A stretch of DNA of 64,000 nucleotides from JAWXBK01 sp034439975 (GTDB lineage: Bacteria; Pseudomonadota; Alphaproteobacteria; Dongiales; Dongiaceae). Position 1 is the stretch's first letter. Each line of letters begins with the position of its first letter. Below are positions 8,285 to 17,487 of the stretch, piece after piece. The notes under the pieces are model-generated. The model did not search any database and was not told the origin of the DNA. It saw only the letters and a list, made by a program, of their open reading frames with translations. Both the position numbers and the translations under genes were made by a program. Location of the stretch: positions 1 to 64,000 of the forward strand of contig JAWXBK010000032.1 in the NCBI GenBank assembly GCA_034439975.1, written 5' to 3'.

Positions 8285-8854
8285 ATGGCACGTGCTGCAA
8301 GAGAAGAGCGTCGGGGTCGCGACAAGCCGCGCGATCGTGACGAGGTCGAGCTGACGGAGAAGCTGGTCAGCATCAACCGCGTCGCGAAAGTGGTGAAGGG
8401 TGGCCGGCGTTTCGGCTTCGCAGCCCTGGTCGTCGTCGGCGACGGCAAGGGTCGGGTCGGTTACGGCACCGGCAAGGCGCGCGAAGTGCCCGAGGCAATC
8501 CGCAAGGCGACGGAGCAGGCCAAGCGCGGGATGATCCGCGTACCGCTGCGCGACGGTCGCACGCTGCATCACGACGTGAAGGGTCATTACGGTGCCGGTC
8601 GCATCGTCATGCGCACGGCGGTGCAGGGTACCGGCATCATCGCCGGCGGTCCGGTGCGCGCGATCTGCGAGGCGCTCGGATTGCAGGACGTGACGGCGAA
8701 ATCGCTCGGCACCTCGAACCCGCATAATATGGTCAAGGCGGCGTTCGATGCGCTGGGCCAGTGCAATTCGCTGCGCGCTGTTGCGCAGCGGCGCGGTCGC
8801 AAGCCGGCGGACATTCTCGGCCGCCCGGAAAGCGGCGCGGACGCCCGGGAGTAG
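8285..8854 (+). CDS. rpsE: 30S ribosomal protein S5
   Basis: The 189-residue product has the double-stranded-RNA-binding-like S5 N-domain (VSINRVAKVVKGGRRFGFAA, GDGKGRVGYGTGKAREVPEA) and the C-domain blocks GTGIIAGGPVRAICEALGLQ and LGTSNPHNMVKAAFDAL. S5 lies at the mRNA entry site and affects fidelity. The short charged N- and C-terminal tails are typical of alphaproteobacteria. It is 4 bp before rpmD. Confidence 0.98.
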   Translation: MARAAREERRGRDKPRDRDEVELTEKLVSINRVAKVVKGGRRFGFAALVVVGDGKGRVGYGTGKAREVPEAIRKATEQAKRGMIRVPLRDGRTLHHDVKGHYGAGRIVMRTAVQGTGIIAGGPVRAICEALGLQDVTAKSLGTSNPHNMVKAAFDALGQCNSLRAVAQRRGRKPADILGRPESGADARE

Positions 8855-8858
8855 GGTC

Positions 8859-9053
8859 ATGGCGGCAGGCAAGAAGAAGATCAAAATCACCCAGATCGGC
8901 TCGCCGATCGGGCGGCGTTCCGATCAGCGCGAGACGCTCATCGGGCTTGGCCTCAACAAGCGGCATCGCAGCCGCGAGCTCGAGGACACGCCATCGGTTC
9001 GCGGCATGATCGATAAAGTTCGCCACCTGGTCAGGGTCGACGACGGCGCCTGA
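8859..9053 (+). CDS. rpmD: 50S ribosomal protein L30
   Basis: From the ATG at 8859 the product is 64 residues, reading MAAGKKKIKITQIGSPIGRR and then LIGLGLNKRHRSRELEDTPS, the L30 signature, ending GMIDKVRHLVRVDDGA. An in-frame ATG at 8748 would sit inside rpsE and is rejected. L30 is a small 50S protein absent from some lineages. It is 4 bp after rpsE and 77 bp before rplO. Confidence 0.96.
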   Translation: MAAGKKKIKITQIGSPIGRRSDQRETLIGLGLNKRHRSRELEDTPSVRGMIDKVRHLVRVDDGA

Positions 9054-9130
9054 TTGCCAGGTTCGGCGCGATGGCCGGCCATGATGGCCGGTCCGCCTCG
9101 ACCTGTGCATTGCGATTGGAAAGTCAGACG

Positions 9131-9622
9131 ATGAAGCTCAATCAGCTCAAGGACAATCACGGCGCGCGCAAGGGCCCGATCCGGGTCGGGCGCGGCATCG
9201 GCTCCGGCAAAGGCAAGACCGGTGGCCGCGGCGTGAAGGGTCAGTCGGCGCGTACCGGCGTTGCCATCAAGGGCTTCGAGGGCGGCCAGATGCCGATCTA
9301 TCGGCGTCTGCCCAAGCGCGGCTTCAAGAACATTTTCCGCAAGCGCTATGTCGAGATCAATCTCGGCCGGCTGCAGGCGGCGGTCGACGAAGGCCGTCTC
9401 GATGCGGCGAAGCCCGTTACCGCCGACGTGCTGGTGATGGCCGGGATCCTGCGTCGCAGCCGCGATGGAGTGCGCCTCCTTGCCAACGGCACCCTGAAAG
9501 CCAAGATCACCGTTGAAGTGGCCGGCGCGACCAAGGCGGCCATCGCGGCCGTCGAAAAAGCCGGCGGCAAAGTCATCGTTCAGAACGCCAAGGCGGAGGC
9601 GGCCGACGCCGCTGAGGCCTGA
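9131..9622 (+). CDS. rplO: 50S ribosomal protein L15
   Basis: The 163-residue product from the ATG at 9131 starts MKLNQLKDNHGARKGPIRVG. It has the Gly-rich region GSGKGKTGGRGVKGQSARTG and EGGQMPIYRRLPKRGFKN, typical of L15. It ends in an alanine/glutamate-rich tail. An in-frame ATG at 9071 precedes it but falls in the intergenic region with no conservation. L15 joins late in 50S assembly. It is 20 bp before secY. Confidence 0.97.
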   Translation: MKLNQLKDNHGARKGPIRVGRGIGSGKGKTGGRGVKGQSARTGVAIKGFEGGQMPIYRRLPKRGFKNIFRKRYVEINLGRLQAAVDEGRLDAAKPVTADVLVMAGILRRSRDGVRLLANGTLKAKITVEVAGATKAAIAAVEKAGGKVIVQNAKAEAADAAEA

Positions 9623-9642
9623 ATGGCAGGAAGGGCCCGCTG

Positions 9643-10989
9643 ATGGCCTCGGCAGCCGAACAGCTCGCCTCGACATTCAATTTCGGAGCGCTCGCCAAGG
9701 CGCACGAGTTGCGGCGCCGCATCTGGTTTACGCTGGGTGCGCTTCTCGTTTATCGGCTCGGTACGCATATTCCGCTGCCGGGCATCGATCCCATCGCGCT
9801 TCAGCAGCTCTTCGAGCAGCAAAGCGGCGGCATCCTTGGCATGTTCAACATGTTCTCCGGCGGTGCGCTCGGCCGGATGGCGATCTTTGCCCTGAACATC
9901 ATGCCGTACATCACGGCCGCCATCATCATGCAGCTCGCGTCGAGCATGTCACCCAAGCTCGAGGCGCTGAAGAAGGAAGGCGAAGCCGGCCGCAAGAAGA
10001 TCAATCAGTACACGCGGATCGGCACGGTGTTTCTCGCCGCCGCACAGGCTTTCGGCATAGCAGCCGGTCTCGAAGGCATGTCGGGCGGCGGATCCTCGGT
10101 CGTGATCGATCCGGGCCTGTTCTTCCGCGCATCGACGGTCATCACGCTGACCGGCGGCACCGTTTTCCTGATGTGGCTCGGCGAGCAGATTACCGCGCGC
10201 GGCGTCGGCAACGGTATCTCGCTGATCATCTTCGCGGGCATCGTCGCCAACCTGCCGGCAGCGCTGATCCAGACTTTGGAACTCGGCCGTACGGGCGCGC
10301 TCTCGACCGCGGTCATCATTCTGGTTCTGCTGATCGCGGTCGTGACGATCGCAACGATCGTGTTCTTCGAGCGCGCGCAGCGCCGGCTGGTCATCCAGTA
10401 TCCGAAACGCCAGGTCGGCAACCGCATGTTCGGCGGCGAGAGTTCGCATCTGCCGCTGAAACTCAATTCCGCGGGCGTCATCCCGCCGATTTTCGCGAGC
10501 TCGCTCCTGTTGTTGCCGCTGACCGTGGTCAGCTTCGGCGCGAGCGGCGCCTCCAGCGGCTGGATGCAGCAACTGACGGCGCAGCTCCAGCACGGCACGC
10601 CGTTGTTCATGGTGCTGTATATCCTGCTGATCGTGTTCTTCGCGTTCTTCTATACGGGCATCGTGTTCAATCCGGTCGATACCGCCGAGAATCTGCGCAA
10701 GCAGGGCGGATTCATTCCCGGAATCCGTCCCGGCAAGAACACTGCGGAATACATCAACTATGTCCTGACGCGCGTCACCGTGATCGGCGCTGCCTATCTG
10801 GCCGCCATCTGTATCCTGCCGGAGATCATGATCGCGCGCTTCGCGTTGCCGTTCTATTTCGGCGGCACCAGCCTGCTGATCGTCGTCTCCGTTACGATGG
10901 ACACGGTGGCGCAGATTCACTCTCATCTGCTCGCCCATCAATATGAAGGGCTGATCAAGAAGGCGCGGCTCAAGGGTCGTCGCGGATGA
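9643..10989 (+). CDS. secY: Preprotein translocase subunit SecY
   Basis: The 448-residue inner-membrane protein has ten hydrophobic segments and forms the Sec channel with SecE and SecG. Visible motifs are LGALLVYRLGTHIPLPGIDP near the N-terminus, the GNGISLIIFAGIVANLP block and the cytoplasmic loop GGFIPGIRPGKNTAEYINYV, which binds SecA and the ribosome. The length matches the family (about 440). Its TGA overlaps the adk ATG by 4 bp (ATGA), as in other proteobacterial spc operons. No rpmJ follows it. Confidence 0.98.
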   Translation: MASAAEQLASTFNFGALAKAHELRRRIWFTLGALLVYRLGTHIPLPGIDPIALQQLFEQQSGGILGMFNMFSGGALGRMAIFALNIMPYITAAIIMQLASSMSPKLEALKKEGEAGRKKINQYTRIGTVFLAAAQAFGIAAGLEGMSGGGSSVVIDPGLFFRASTVITLTGGTVFLMWLGEQITARGVGNGISLIIFAGIVANLPAALIQTLELGRTGALSTAVIILVLLIAVVTIATIVFFERAQRRLVIQYPKRQVGNRMFGGESSHLPLKLNSAGVIPPIFASSLLLLPLTVVSFGASGASSGWMQQLTAQLQHGTPLFMVLYILLIVFFAFFYTGIVFNPVDTAENLRKQGGFIPGIRPGKNTAEYINYVLTRVTVIGAAYLAAICILPEIMIARFALPFYFGGTSLLIVVSVTMDTVAQIHSHLLAHQYEGLIKKARLKGRRG

Positions 10990-11636
10990 TCCTGATCCTT
11001 CTGGGGCCTCCCGGCGCCGGCAAGGGCACGCAGGCCAAGCGACTGGAGAAGACGCGGAGTCTCGTCCAGCTCTCGACCGGGGACATGCTCCGGGCGGAAG
11101 CGGCCGCTGGCAGCAAGCTCGGCCTCGAAGCCAAACGGATCATGGACGAGGGCAAGCTCGTTCCCGACGCACTGATCATCGGCATGATCGGCGAGCGGCT
11201 CGACCGGCCGGATGCAGCCAGGGGTGTCATTCTCGACGGGTTTCCACGGACCGTGGCCCAGGCCGAGGCGCTCGAGGCGATGTTGGCTGGCAAAGGACGC
11301 AAGGTCGATTGCGTCATAGAGCTCAAGGTCGACGAGACGGCTCTGATCGACCGCATCGCGGGCCGGTTCTCCTGCACCCAGTGCGGGGCGGGGTATCACG
11401 ATACTTTCCACCCGCCGCGAAAGGCGGGGGTTTGCGACCAGTGCGGCGGGACCAGGTTCGATCGCCGCAAGGACGACAACCCGGAGACCATGAAAACCCG
11501 GCTGAAGGCTTACCGGGAGCAAACCGCACCGATCCTGCCTTTTTACGAGGGGCGGGGCCTGGTCCGGCAGGTCGACGGCATGGCCGAGGTGGCCGAGGTG
11601 GCGAGCCAGATCGATGCCGCCCTGGAGCGATGCTAA
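10986..11636 (+). CDS. adk: Adenylate kinase (zinc-type LID)
   Basis: The 216-residue enzyme interconverts ATP+AMP and 2 ADP in the cytoplasm. The P-loop GPPGAGKGT is at residues 7-15, the AMP-binding STGDMLR at 30-36 and DGFPRT at 84-89. The LID domain carries four cysteines (C130, C133, C150, C153) in a Cx2C-Cx2C pattern, so the LID is expected to bind zinc, unlike E. coli Adk. The start overlaps secY by 4 bp. The secY-adk-rpsM order is standard for alphaproteobacteria. Confidence 0.98.
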   Translation: MILILLGPPGAGKGTQAKRLEKTRSLVQLSTGDMLRAEAAAGSKLGLEAKRIMDEGKLVPDALIIGMIGERLDRPDAARGVILDGFPRTVAQAEALEAMLAGKGRKVDCVIELKVDETALIDRIAGRFSCTQCGAGYHDTFHPPRKAGVCDQCGGTRFDRRKDDNPETMKTRLKAYREQTAPILPFYEGRGLVRQVDGMAEVAEVASQIDAALERC

Positions 11637-11640
11637 ATGC

Positions 11641-11668
11641 TTGACCTATGGGTGAAAATTCGTAGAAT
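11641..11668 (+). promoter_or_regulatory. Sigma70-like promoter upstream of rpsM
   Basis: TTGACC (11641-11646) and TAGAAT (11663-11668) are separated by 16 bp and lie in the 100-bp gap between adk and rpsM. The hexamers are close to the TTGACA/TATAAT consensus. The site would give rpsM-rpsK-rpoA-rplQ their own promoter in addition to readthrough from secY-adk. This is read from sequence only. Confidence 0.6.
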
Positions 11669-11736
11669 CCGCGCCCTCGGACGGGGCCGCCCAACGGCGT
11701 CGAGCCTAACCATTTGAAATATCGGGAGTAACGGCG

Positions 11737-12105
<369 letters not shown>

Positions 12106-12145
12106 CGGCACGAGCCGGCCAATAGACTGACGGGAACGGATCAAA

Positions 12146-12538
12146 ATGGTTAAAGCAACTGCGGCGCGGCCGCGCCGTAAAGAACGGAAGAACATCACTT
12201 CCGGCGTGGCGCATGTGAACGCGACGTTCAACAACACGATCATCAACATCACCGACGCGCAGGGCAATACGATCGCCTGGTCGTCGGCGGGTCGGATGTC
12301 GTTCAAGGGATCGCGCAAGTCGACGCCGTACGCGGCGCAGGTTGCGGCCGACCATGCGGCCAAGCAGGCGATGGAACATGGCGTGAAGACCCTCGAAGTC
12401 GAGGTGAAGGGTCCGGGCGGCGGTCGCGAGTCCGCGCTGCGTGCGTTGCAGGCGGCCGGGTTCATGATCACCGCGATTCGCGACGTGACGCCGATCCCGC
12501 ATAACGGCTGCAGGCCGCCCAAGCGGCGGCGCGTGTAA
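12146..12538 (+). CDS. rpsK: 30S ribosomal protein S11
   Basis: The 130-residue product contains GVAHVNATFNNTIINITDAQ, the S11 start block, and AAKQAMEHGVKTLEVEVKGP. It ends DVTPIPHNGCRPPKRRRV, a C-terminus invariant across bacteria. S11 lies on the 30S platform near the anti-Shine-Dalgarno region. It is 107 bp upstream of rpoA. Confidence 0.98.
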   Translation: MVKATAARPRRKERKNITSGVAHVNATFNNTIINITDAQGNTIAWSSAGRMSFKGSRKSTPYAAQVAADHAAKQAMEHGVKTLEVEVKGPGGGRESALRALQAAGFMITAIRDVTPIPHNGCRPPKRRRV

Positions 12539-12645
12539 CGACGTTCCGGCGCCGCCTGTTGCGGGCGCCGGGACGACAGCAGAATTCCGAGGCGGCCGGC
12601 GCCTGCGTAGGGCGGGACTGGCCATGAGCCATGAGGACGAGCACC

Positions 12646-13665
12646 GTGATTCTTCAGAAAAACTGGACCGAGTTGATTAAGCCCTCGAAGCTGAACATCG
12701 AGACGGGCGCCGATTCCGGCCGCACCGCGACGGTGGTGGCCGAGCCGCTCGAGCGCGGCTTCGGCGTGACGCTCGGCAATGCGCTTCGCCGCATCCTGCT
12801 GTCGTCGCTGCAGGGCTCGGCGATCACGTCCGTTCATATCGATGGCGTGCTGCATGAATTCTCGTCGATCCCCGGCGTGCGCGAGGACGTGACCGACATC
12901 GTCCTCAACATCAAGTCGATCGCGCTCCGGATGCACGGCGAAGGCCCCAAGCGTATGCGCCTCAAGGCCGAGGGCCCGGGCGAAGTGACCTGCGGCATGA
13001 TCGAGACCGGCCACGACATCGAGATCATGAATCCCGATCTCGTCATCTGCACGCTCGATCAGGGCGCCAAGGTGACGATGGAATTCACCGTCGAGAACGG
13101 CAAGGGTTATGTCGCCGGCAGCCAGAACCGCGCCGAGGATGCGCCGATCGGGCTCATTCCGGTCGATGCCGTGCTCAGCCCGGTGCGTCGCGTCTCGTAC
13201 AAGGTCGACAACAGCCGCGTGGGCCAGGTGACGGACTATGACAAGCTGTCGCTGACGGTGCAGACCAACGGTGCGGTGACGCCGGAAGACGCCGTCGCGC
13301 TCGCGGCGCGCATTCTTCAGGACCAGCTCCAGCTCTTCATCAATTTCGAAGAGCCGCGCGCGGCCGAAGAAGAGAGCCATGCGCCGGAGATGCCGTTCAA
13401 CAAGAACCTGCTGCGCAAGGTCGACGAGCTCGAGCTGTCGGTGCGTTCGGCGAACTGCCTGAAGAACGACAACATCGTCTATATCGGCGATCTCGTTCAG
13501 AAGTCGGAGCAGGAAATGCTGCGGACGCCGAACTTCGGCCGCAAGTCGCTCAACGAGATCAAGGAAGTGCTGGCCCAGATGGGGTTGTCGCTCGGCATGG
13601 AAGTGCCGGGCTGGCCACCGGAGAACATCGAAGAGCTGGTGAAGCGGCTCGACGAGCCGTACTAA
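12646..13665 (+). CDS. rpoA: DNA-directed RNA polymerase subunit alpha
   Basis: The product is 339 residues from the GTG at 12646, reading MILQKNWTELIKPSKL, with a GAGGA Shine-Dalgarno 8 bp upstream; alphaproteobacterial RpoA usually begins at this point. An ATG at 12631 would add MRTST and has no clear ribosome-binding site. The dimerising N-terminal domain (RGFGVTLGNALRRILLSSLQ) is followed by the C-terminal DNA-binding domain (VRSANCLKNDNIVYIGDLVQ, TPNFGRKSLNEIKEVLAQMG). Alpha nucleates RNA polymerase assembly and contacts UP elements and activators. Confidence 0.98.
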   Translation: MILQKNWTELIKPSKLNIETGADSGRTATVVAEPLERGFGVTLGNALRRILLSSLQGSAITSVHIDGVLHEFSSIPGVREDVTDIVLNIKSIALRMHGEGPKRMRLKAEGPGEVTCGMIETGHDIEIMNPDLVICTLDQGAKVTMEFTVENGKGYVAGSQNRAEDAPIGLIPVDAVLSPVRRVSYKVDNSRVGQVTDYDKLSLTVQTNGAVTPEDAVALAARILQDQLQLFINFEEPRAAEEESHAPEMPFNKNLLRKVDELELSVRSANCLKNDNIVYIGDLVQKSEQEMLRTPNFGRKSLNEIKEVLAQMGLSLGMEVPGWPPENIEELVKRLDEPY

Positions 13666-13672
13666 ACTAAAC

Positions 13673-13688
13673 GGGCCCGATCGGGCTC
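13673..13688 (+). promoter_or_regulatory. Short hairpin after rpoA
   Basis: Eight bases after the rpoA stop, GGGCCC (13673-13678) can pair with GGGCTC (13683-13688) around a GATC loop, giving a 6-bp stem with one G-U. No T-tract follows, so it is not a convincing terminator. It could mark an RNA processing or partial attenuation point between rpoA and rplQ (142-bp gap), or be chance in GC-rich DNA. Confidence 0.25.
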
Positions 13689-13807
13689 ACTTTGCCGTTC
13701 ATGGGGCATCCGGCGATCCGGGTGTCGGCGCGGCGGCAGGTTGTTTCAATCGGCTTCATCCGGGCAGCGACCCGCGATGAACCCGGCAGCAGGAAGAGGA
13801 GGGCGTC

Positions 13808-14245
13808 ATGCGTCACGGTATTAGCGGTCGTAAACTCAATCGCACCAGTTCGCATCGCAAGGCGATGTTCCAGAACATGGCGGCAGCCCTCATTCGCCAC
13901 GAGCAGATCAAGACGACGCTGCCCAAGGCGAAGGACCTGCGTCGGGTGGTCGATCAGTTGATCACGCTCGGCAAGCGCGGCGATCTGCATGCGCGGCGCC
14001 AGGCCTGGTCGACACTGCGCAACGATGCACTCACGCAGAAGCTCTTCAGCGCACTCGCCGATCGCTACAAGGATCGCGCCGGCGGCTATACCCGCGTCAT
14101 CAAGGCCGGCTTCCGCTATGGCGATGCCGCCCCGATGGCGGTGATCGAGCTGGTCGACCGCGATCCCGACGTGAAGGGCGTGGAAGACCGCGAGCGCTCG
14201 GCGGCGATGGCCGCCGCGGCGGCGGAGGATGGCGCGGCCTCCTGA
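13808..14245 (+). CDS. rplQ: 50S ribosomal protein L17
   Basis: The 145-residue product starts MRHGISGRKLNRTSSHRKAM. It contains the L17 block NMAAALIRHEQIKTTLPKAK and RVIKAGFRYGDAAPMAVIEL. The C-terminal Ala/Glu tail is longer than in E. coli (127 residues), as is usual in alphaproteobacteria. An AGGAAGAGGAGG-rich ribosome-binding site precedes the ATG. It closes the ribosomal supercluster. Confidence 0.97.
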   Translation: MRHGISGRKLNRTSSHRKAMFQNMAAALIRHEQIKTTLPKAKDLRRVVDQLITLGKRGDLHARRQAWSTLRNDALTQKLFSALADRYKDRAGGYTRVIKAGFRYGDAAPMAVIELVDRDPDVKGVEDRERSAAMAAAAAEDGAAS

Positions 14246-14348
14246 TCGGGGTCGTCTGCGATCCGGTTCGGCCGGGGTCCAGCAATTTTTGCTAGATTGG
14301 CGTCGCCGGCCGCGGGTCGGCCGTGGGCGCCGTAAACGCCAGGAAGCT

Positions 14349-15770
14349 ATGGCAGACGCGATCCGACATAGGAAAAGCTGCGGCCCCCTCGCCGCGCTCC
14401 TGCTCGTCTGTGCGATGGCCGCGCCAGCGGCGGCGCAGACCGTCGTGCCGGAAACCCAGGAACAGATCACACTGAGCTTTGCGCCGATCGTGCGGCAGAC
14501 GGCGCCGGCAGTGGTCAATATCTACACGCGGCGCGTGGTCGAGAACCGCTTCGGTCTGTTCGACGACCCCTTCTTCCGGCGTTTCTTCGGCGAAGATTTC
14601 AATTTCGGTATTCCAAGCGAGCGCGTGCAAAATTCGCTCGGCTCCGGCGTCATCGTACGATCTGACGGGCTGGTGATTACCAATCATCACGTCGTTGCCG
14701 GCAGCGAAGAGATCACCGTCGTTCTGTCGGACGGCCGCGAGTACGAAGCCGAGCCGGTCCTGATGGACGAGCGCACCGACATCGCCGTGCTGCGGATCGA
14801 TACGCGCGGCCAAGCCTTGCCGCATCTGCCGATCGGCGATTCCGACGATCTCGAAGTCGGCGATCTGGTGCTGGCGATCGGCAATCCTTTTGGCGTCGGG
14901 CAGACGGTGACAAGCGGCATCGTCTCGGCGCTCGCCCGCACGCAGGTCGGTGTTAGCGACTATCGCTTCTTCATCCAGACCGACGCGGCGATTAATCCCG
15001 GCAATTCCGGCGGCGCGCTGGTCGCGCTCGACGGTACGCTGGTCGGCATCAACACGGCGATCTATTCGCGACAGGGCGGCGGTTCGATCGGTATCGGCTT
15101 TGCGATCCCGGCCAACATGGTGGCGACGCTGATCGCGGCCGCCGAGACCGGCAATATCGTGATCCGCCCCTGGATCGGTGCGACCGGGCAACCGGTGACC
15201 GCCGAGCTCGCCGAGGGTTTCGGGCTCGACCGGCCAGGTGGCGTACTGGTGAACGGGCTGCATCCGGGCGGACCGGCCGAAAAAGCTGGCATCGAAACCG
15301 GGGATATCATTCTCGCGGTCAATGGCCGCGAGGTCGTCGATCCGCAGGGGATGCGCTTTCGGCTTGCAACATTGGCAGTCGGCTCTCAGGCCGAGCTTCT
15401 GATTCTCCGCGACGGTCAGGAAATCCGCATCGCTGTCGATCTGATCGCGGCGCCCGAAGATCCGCCAGCGGAACGCACGGTGGTCGAGGCCCGCTCGCCG
15501 ATGGAAGGCGCGACGGTCGCCAATCTTTCGCCGGCACTTGCCGAAGAACTCGCGATGGATTCCTCATGGACCGGCGTTGCGATCCTTGGTGTCGATCCCG
15601 AGAGCACCGCCCGGCGGATGCGTTTTCGCGCCGGCGACATCATCCTCGAAGTCAACGGCGTCGCGATCGACCGCGTGGCGACCCTGATCGATACACTCAA
15701 TGCCGGCGGCAGCCGCTGGCAGTTCACGATCAAACGCGGCGACCGGGTACAGACCTTCACCATCGGCTGA
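14349..15770 (+). CDS. Periplasmic HtrA/DegP-type serine endoprotease with two PDZ domains
   Basis: The 473-residue product from the ATG at 14349 has a signal peptide at about residues 1-29 (AALLLVCAMAAPAAAQ). The trypsin-like domain shows the triad H114 (TNHHVV), D144 (RTDIAVL) and S220 (NPGNSGGAL). Two PDZ domains follow at about 280-370 and 385-473. It degrades or refolds misfolded envelope proteins. An in-frame ATG at 14229 inside rplQ is rejected because it would bury the signal peptide. The DegP and DegQ subtypes cannot be separated with confidence. The 103 bp before it hold only a small AGCAA-TTT-TTGCT inverted repeat. Confidence 0.93.
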   Translation: MADAIRHRKSCGPLAALLLVCAMAAPAAAQTVVPETQEQITLSFAPIVRQTAPAVVNIYTRRVVENRFGLFDDPFFRRFFGEDFNFGIPSERVQNSLGSGVIVRSDGLVITNHHVVAGSEEITVVLSDGREYEAEPVLMDERTDIAVLRIDTRGQALPHLPIGDSDDLEVGDLVLAIGNPFGVGQTVTSGIVSALARTQVGVSDYRFFIQTDAAINPGNSGGALVALDGTLVGINTAIYSRQGGGSIGIGFAIPANMVATLIAAAETGNIVIRPWIGATGQPVTAELAEGFGLDRPGGVLVNGLHPGGPAEKAGIETGDIILAVNGREVVDPQGMRFRLATLAVGSQAELLILRDGQEIRIAVDLIAAPEDPPAERTVVEARSPMEGATVANLSPALAEELAMDSSWTGVAILGVDPESTARRMRFRAGDIILEVNGVAIDRVATLIDTLNAGGSRWQFTIKRGDRVQTFTIG

Positions 15771-15777
15771 GGTGTCC

Positions 15778-17079
15778 TTGTCCACTTTGTTCGAATCCCA
15801 GGCGCCGCGCCCTCTCGCCGACCGGCTGCGGCCGCAGCGGATCGACGAAGTGGTGGGCCAGGATCATCTGCTCGGGCCCAAGGGGCCGATCGGGCGGATG
15901 CTGGCGGCGGGGCGCCTTTCCTCGATGGTGCTCTGGGGTCCGCCGGGTTCCGGCAAGACGACGATCGCGCGCCTGCTGGCCGAGCACACCAAGCTCGAGT
16001 TCGTTGCACTCTCGGCCGTCTTCTCCGGCGTCGCCGATCTGCGCAAGGCGTTCGAGGCGGCGCGCGAGCGACGGCGCATCGGGCGCGGGACATTGCTGTT
16101 CGTCGACGAGATCCATCGCTTCAATCGCGCGCAGCAGGACGGGTTCCTGCCTTATGTCGAGGACGGCACGGTCATCCTGGTTGGCGCGACGACCGAGAAT
16201 CCGTCCTTTGAGCTGAATGCCGCGTTGCTCTCGCGCTCGCAGGTGTTCGTGTTGAACCGGCTCGACGACGAGGCGATGGAAACGTTGCTTTCGCGCGCCG
16301 AAGCGACCGAGAACCGGCCGCTGCCGCTGACCGCGGATGCGCGCGCCGCCTTGCGCGCGATGGCCGACGGCGACGGGCGCTATCTGCTCAACATGACGGA
16401 AGAATTGTTCCTGCTGCCGGGCGGCAAGCCGCTCGATCCGACCGCGCTCACGGTTGCCGTGCAGCGGCGCATGCCGATCTACGACAAGGCGCAGGAAGGC
16501 CATTACAATCTGATCAGCGCGCTGCATAAGTCGCTGCGCGGTTCCGATACCGATGCATCGCTTTACTGGCTCGCGCGCATGCTCGCCGGTGGCGAAGACC
16601 CGACCTATATCCTGCGCCGCCTCGTGCGCTTCGCGGTCGAGGATGTCGGCCTTGCCGAGCCCGACGCGCTGCCGCAATCGCTTGCGGCCTGGGACGCCTA
16701 TGATCGGCTGGGTTCACCCGAAGGCGACCTCGCGATCGCGCAATGCGTCATCTATCTCGCGACCGCGCCGAAATCGAACGCGGCCTATCGCGCCTTTGGC
16801 GCCTCGAACCGCACCGCGCGCGAGACCGGGTCGCTGATGCCGCCCAAGCATATCCTCAATGCGCCGACGCGGCTGATGAAGGAACTCGGCTACGGTTCGG
16901 GCTATGAATACGATCATGATGCGCAGGATGCGTTCTCGGGGCAGAATTACTTCCCGGAAGGAATGGCGCGCCAGCAATTCTATCAGCCGGTCGAACGCGG
17001 CTTCGAGCGCGAGATTCGCAAGCGGCTGGATTATTGGGCAAAGCTGCGCGACGAGCGCACAAATCGCGACGGCGACTGA
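15778..17079 (+). CDS. rarA: Replication-associated recombination protein A (AAA+ ATPase, MgsA/WRNIP1 family)
   Basis: The 433-residue product probably starts at the TTG at 15778, 7 bp after the protease stop, with GAGG 5 bp upstream; it reads MSTLFESQAPRPLADRLRPQ. An ATG at 15700 lies inside the protease gene and adds non-conserved sequence. Walker A GPPGSGKT is at 54-61 and Walker B LLFVDEIH at 106-113. The C-terminal tetramerisation region includes LHKSLRGSDTDASLYWLARM and PEGMARQQFYQPVERGFE. RarA acts at stalled replication forks. The block rarA-crcB-rluC is recurrent in alphaproteobacteria. Confidence 0.95.
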   Translation: MSTLFESQAPRPLADRLRPQRIDEVVGQDHLLGPKGPIGRMLAAGRLSSMVLWGPPGSGKTTIARLLAEHTKLEFVALSAVFSGVADLRKAFEAARERRRIGRGTLLFVDEIHRFNRAQQDGFLPYVEDGTVILVGATTENPSFELNAALLSRSQVFVLNRLDDEAMETLLSRAEATENRPLPLTADARAALRAMADGDGRYLLNMTEELFLLPGGKPLDPTALTVAVQRRMPIYDKAQEGHYNLISALHKSLRGSDTDASLYWLARMLAGGEDPTYILRRLVRFAVEDVGLAEPDALPQSLAAWDAYDRLGSPEGDLAIAQCVIYLATAPKSNAAYRAFGASNRTARETGSLMPPKHILNAPTRLMKELGYGSGYEYDHDAQDAFSGQNYFPEGMARQQFYQPVERGFEREIRKRLDYWAKLRDERTNRDGD

Positions 17080-17100
17080 ACCGGACGAGGGAAGGCGGCG

Positions 17101-17487
17101 ATGGGCCTCAACATGATCGCAGCGGTGGCAGCCGGGGGTGCGGTGGGTGCGGTCGCGCGCTACATGCTGGCGACGCAGGTCGGGCATTGGGCCGGCACCG
17201 GCTTTCCCTGGGGCACATTCGCGGTGAACGTGGTCGGCTGCACGATCATGGGTGTGCTGACCGAGTTGTTTGCGTTGACCTGGTCGCCGAGCCCGGAGAT
17301 CCGCGCGCTGTTGACGGTCGGCGTGCTCGGCGGATTCACGACATTCTCGGCCTTCTCGCTCGATGCCGTGCTGCTGATGGAGCGCAACGCCTGGCTGCCG
17401 GCGATCGGTTATGTCGCGGGCTCGGTCCTGCTGTCGCTGGCCGGATTTTTTGCGGGCATGCGCTTGCTGCGGCTGGTGGTGGCATGA
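17101..17487 (+). CDS. crcB: Fluoride channel CrcB/Fluc
   Basis: The 128-residue integral membrane protein has four hydrophobic helices, the conserved FAVNVVG (N43) and the GGFTTFSAFS signature at 77-86 that lines the fluoride pore. Fluc proteins work as antiparallel dimers and expel F-. No fluoride riboswitch is visible: only 21 bp separate it from rarA. Its stop overlaps the start of the pseudouridine synthase gene as ATGA. Confidence 0.94.
   Translation: MGLNMIAAVAAGGAVGAVARYMLATQVGHWAGTGFPWGTFAVNVVGCTIMGVLTELFALTWSPSPEIRALLTVGVLGGFTTFSAFSLDAVLLMERNAWLPAIGYVAGSVLLSLAGFFAGMRLLRLVVA

Noticed and set aside
14281..14293. Terminator after rplQ
   Set aside because: AGCAA-TTT-TTGCT has only a 5-bp AT-rich stem with no following T-tract, so it is too weak to call.
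17080..17100. Fluoride riboswitch before crcB
   Set aside because: Only 21 bp separate crcB from rarA and no aptamer-like sequence is present.
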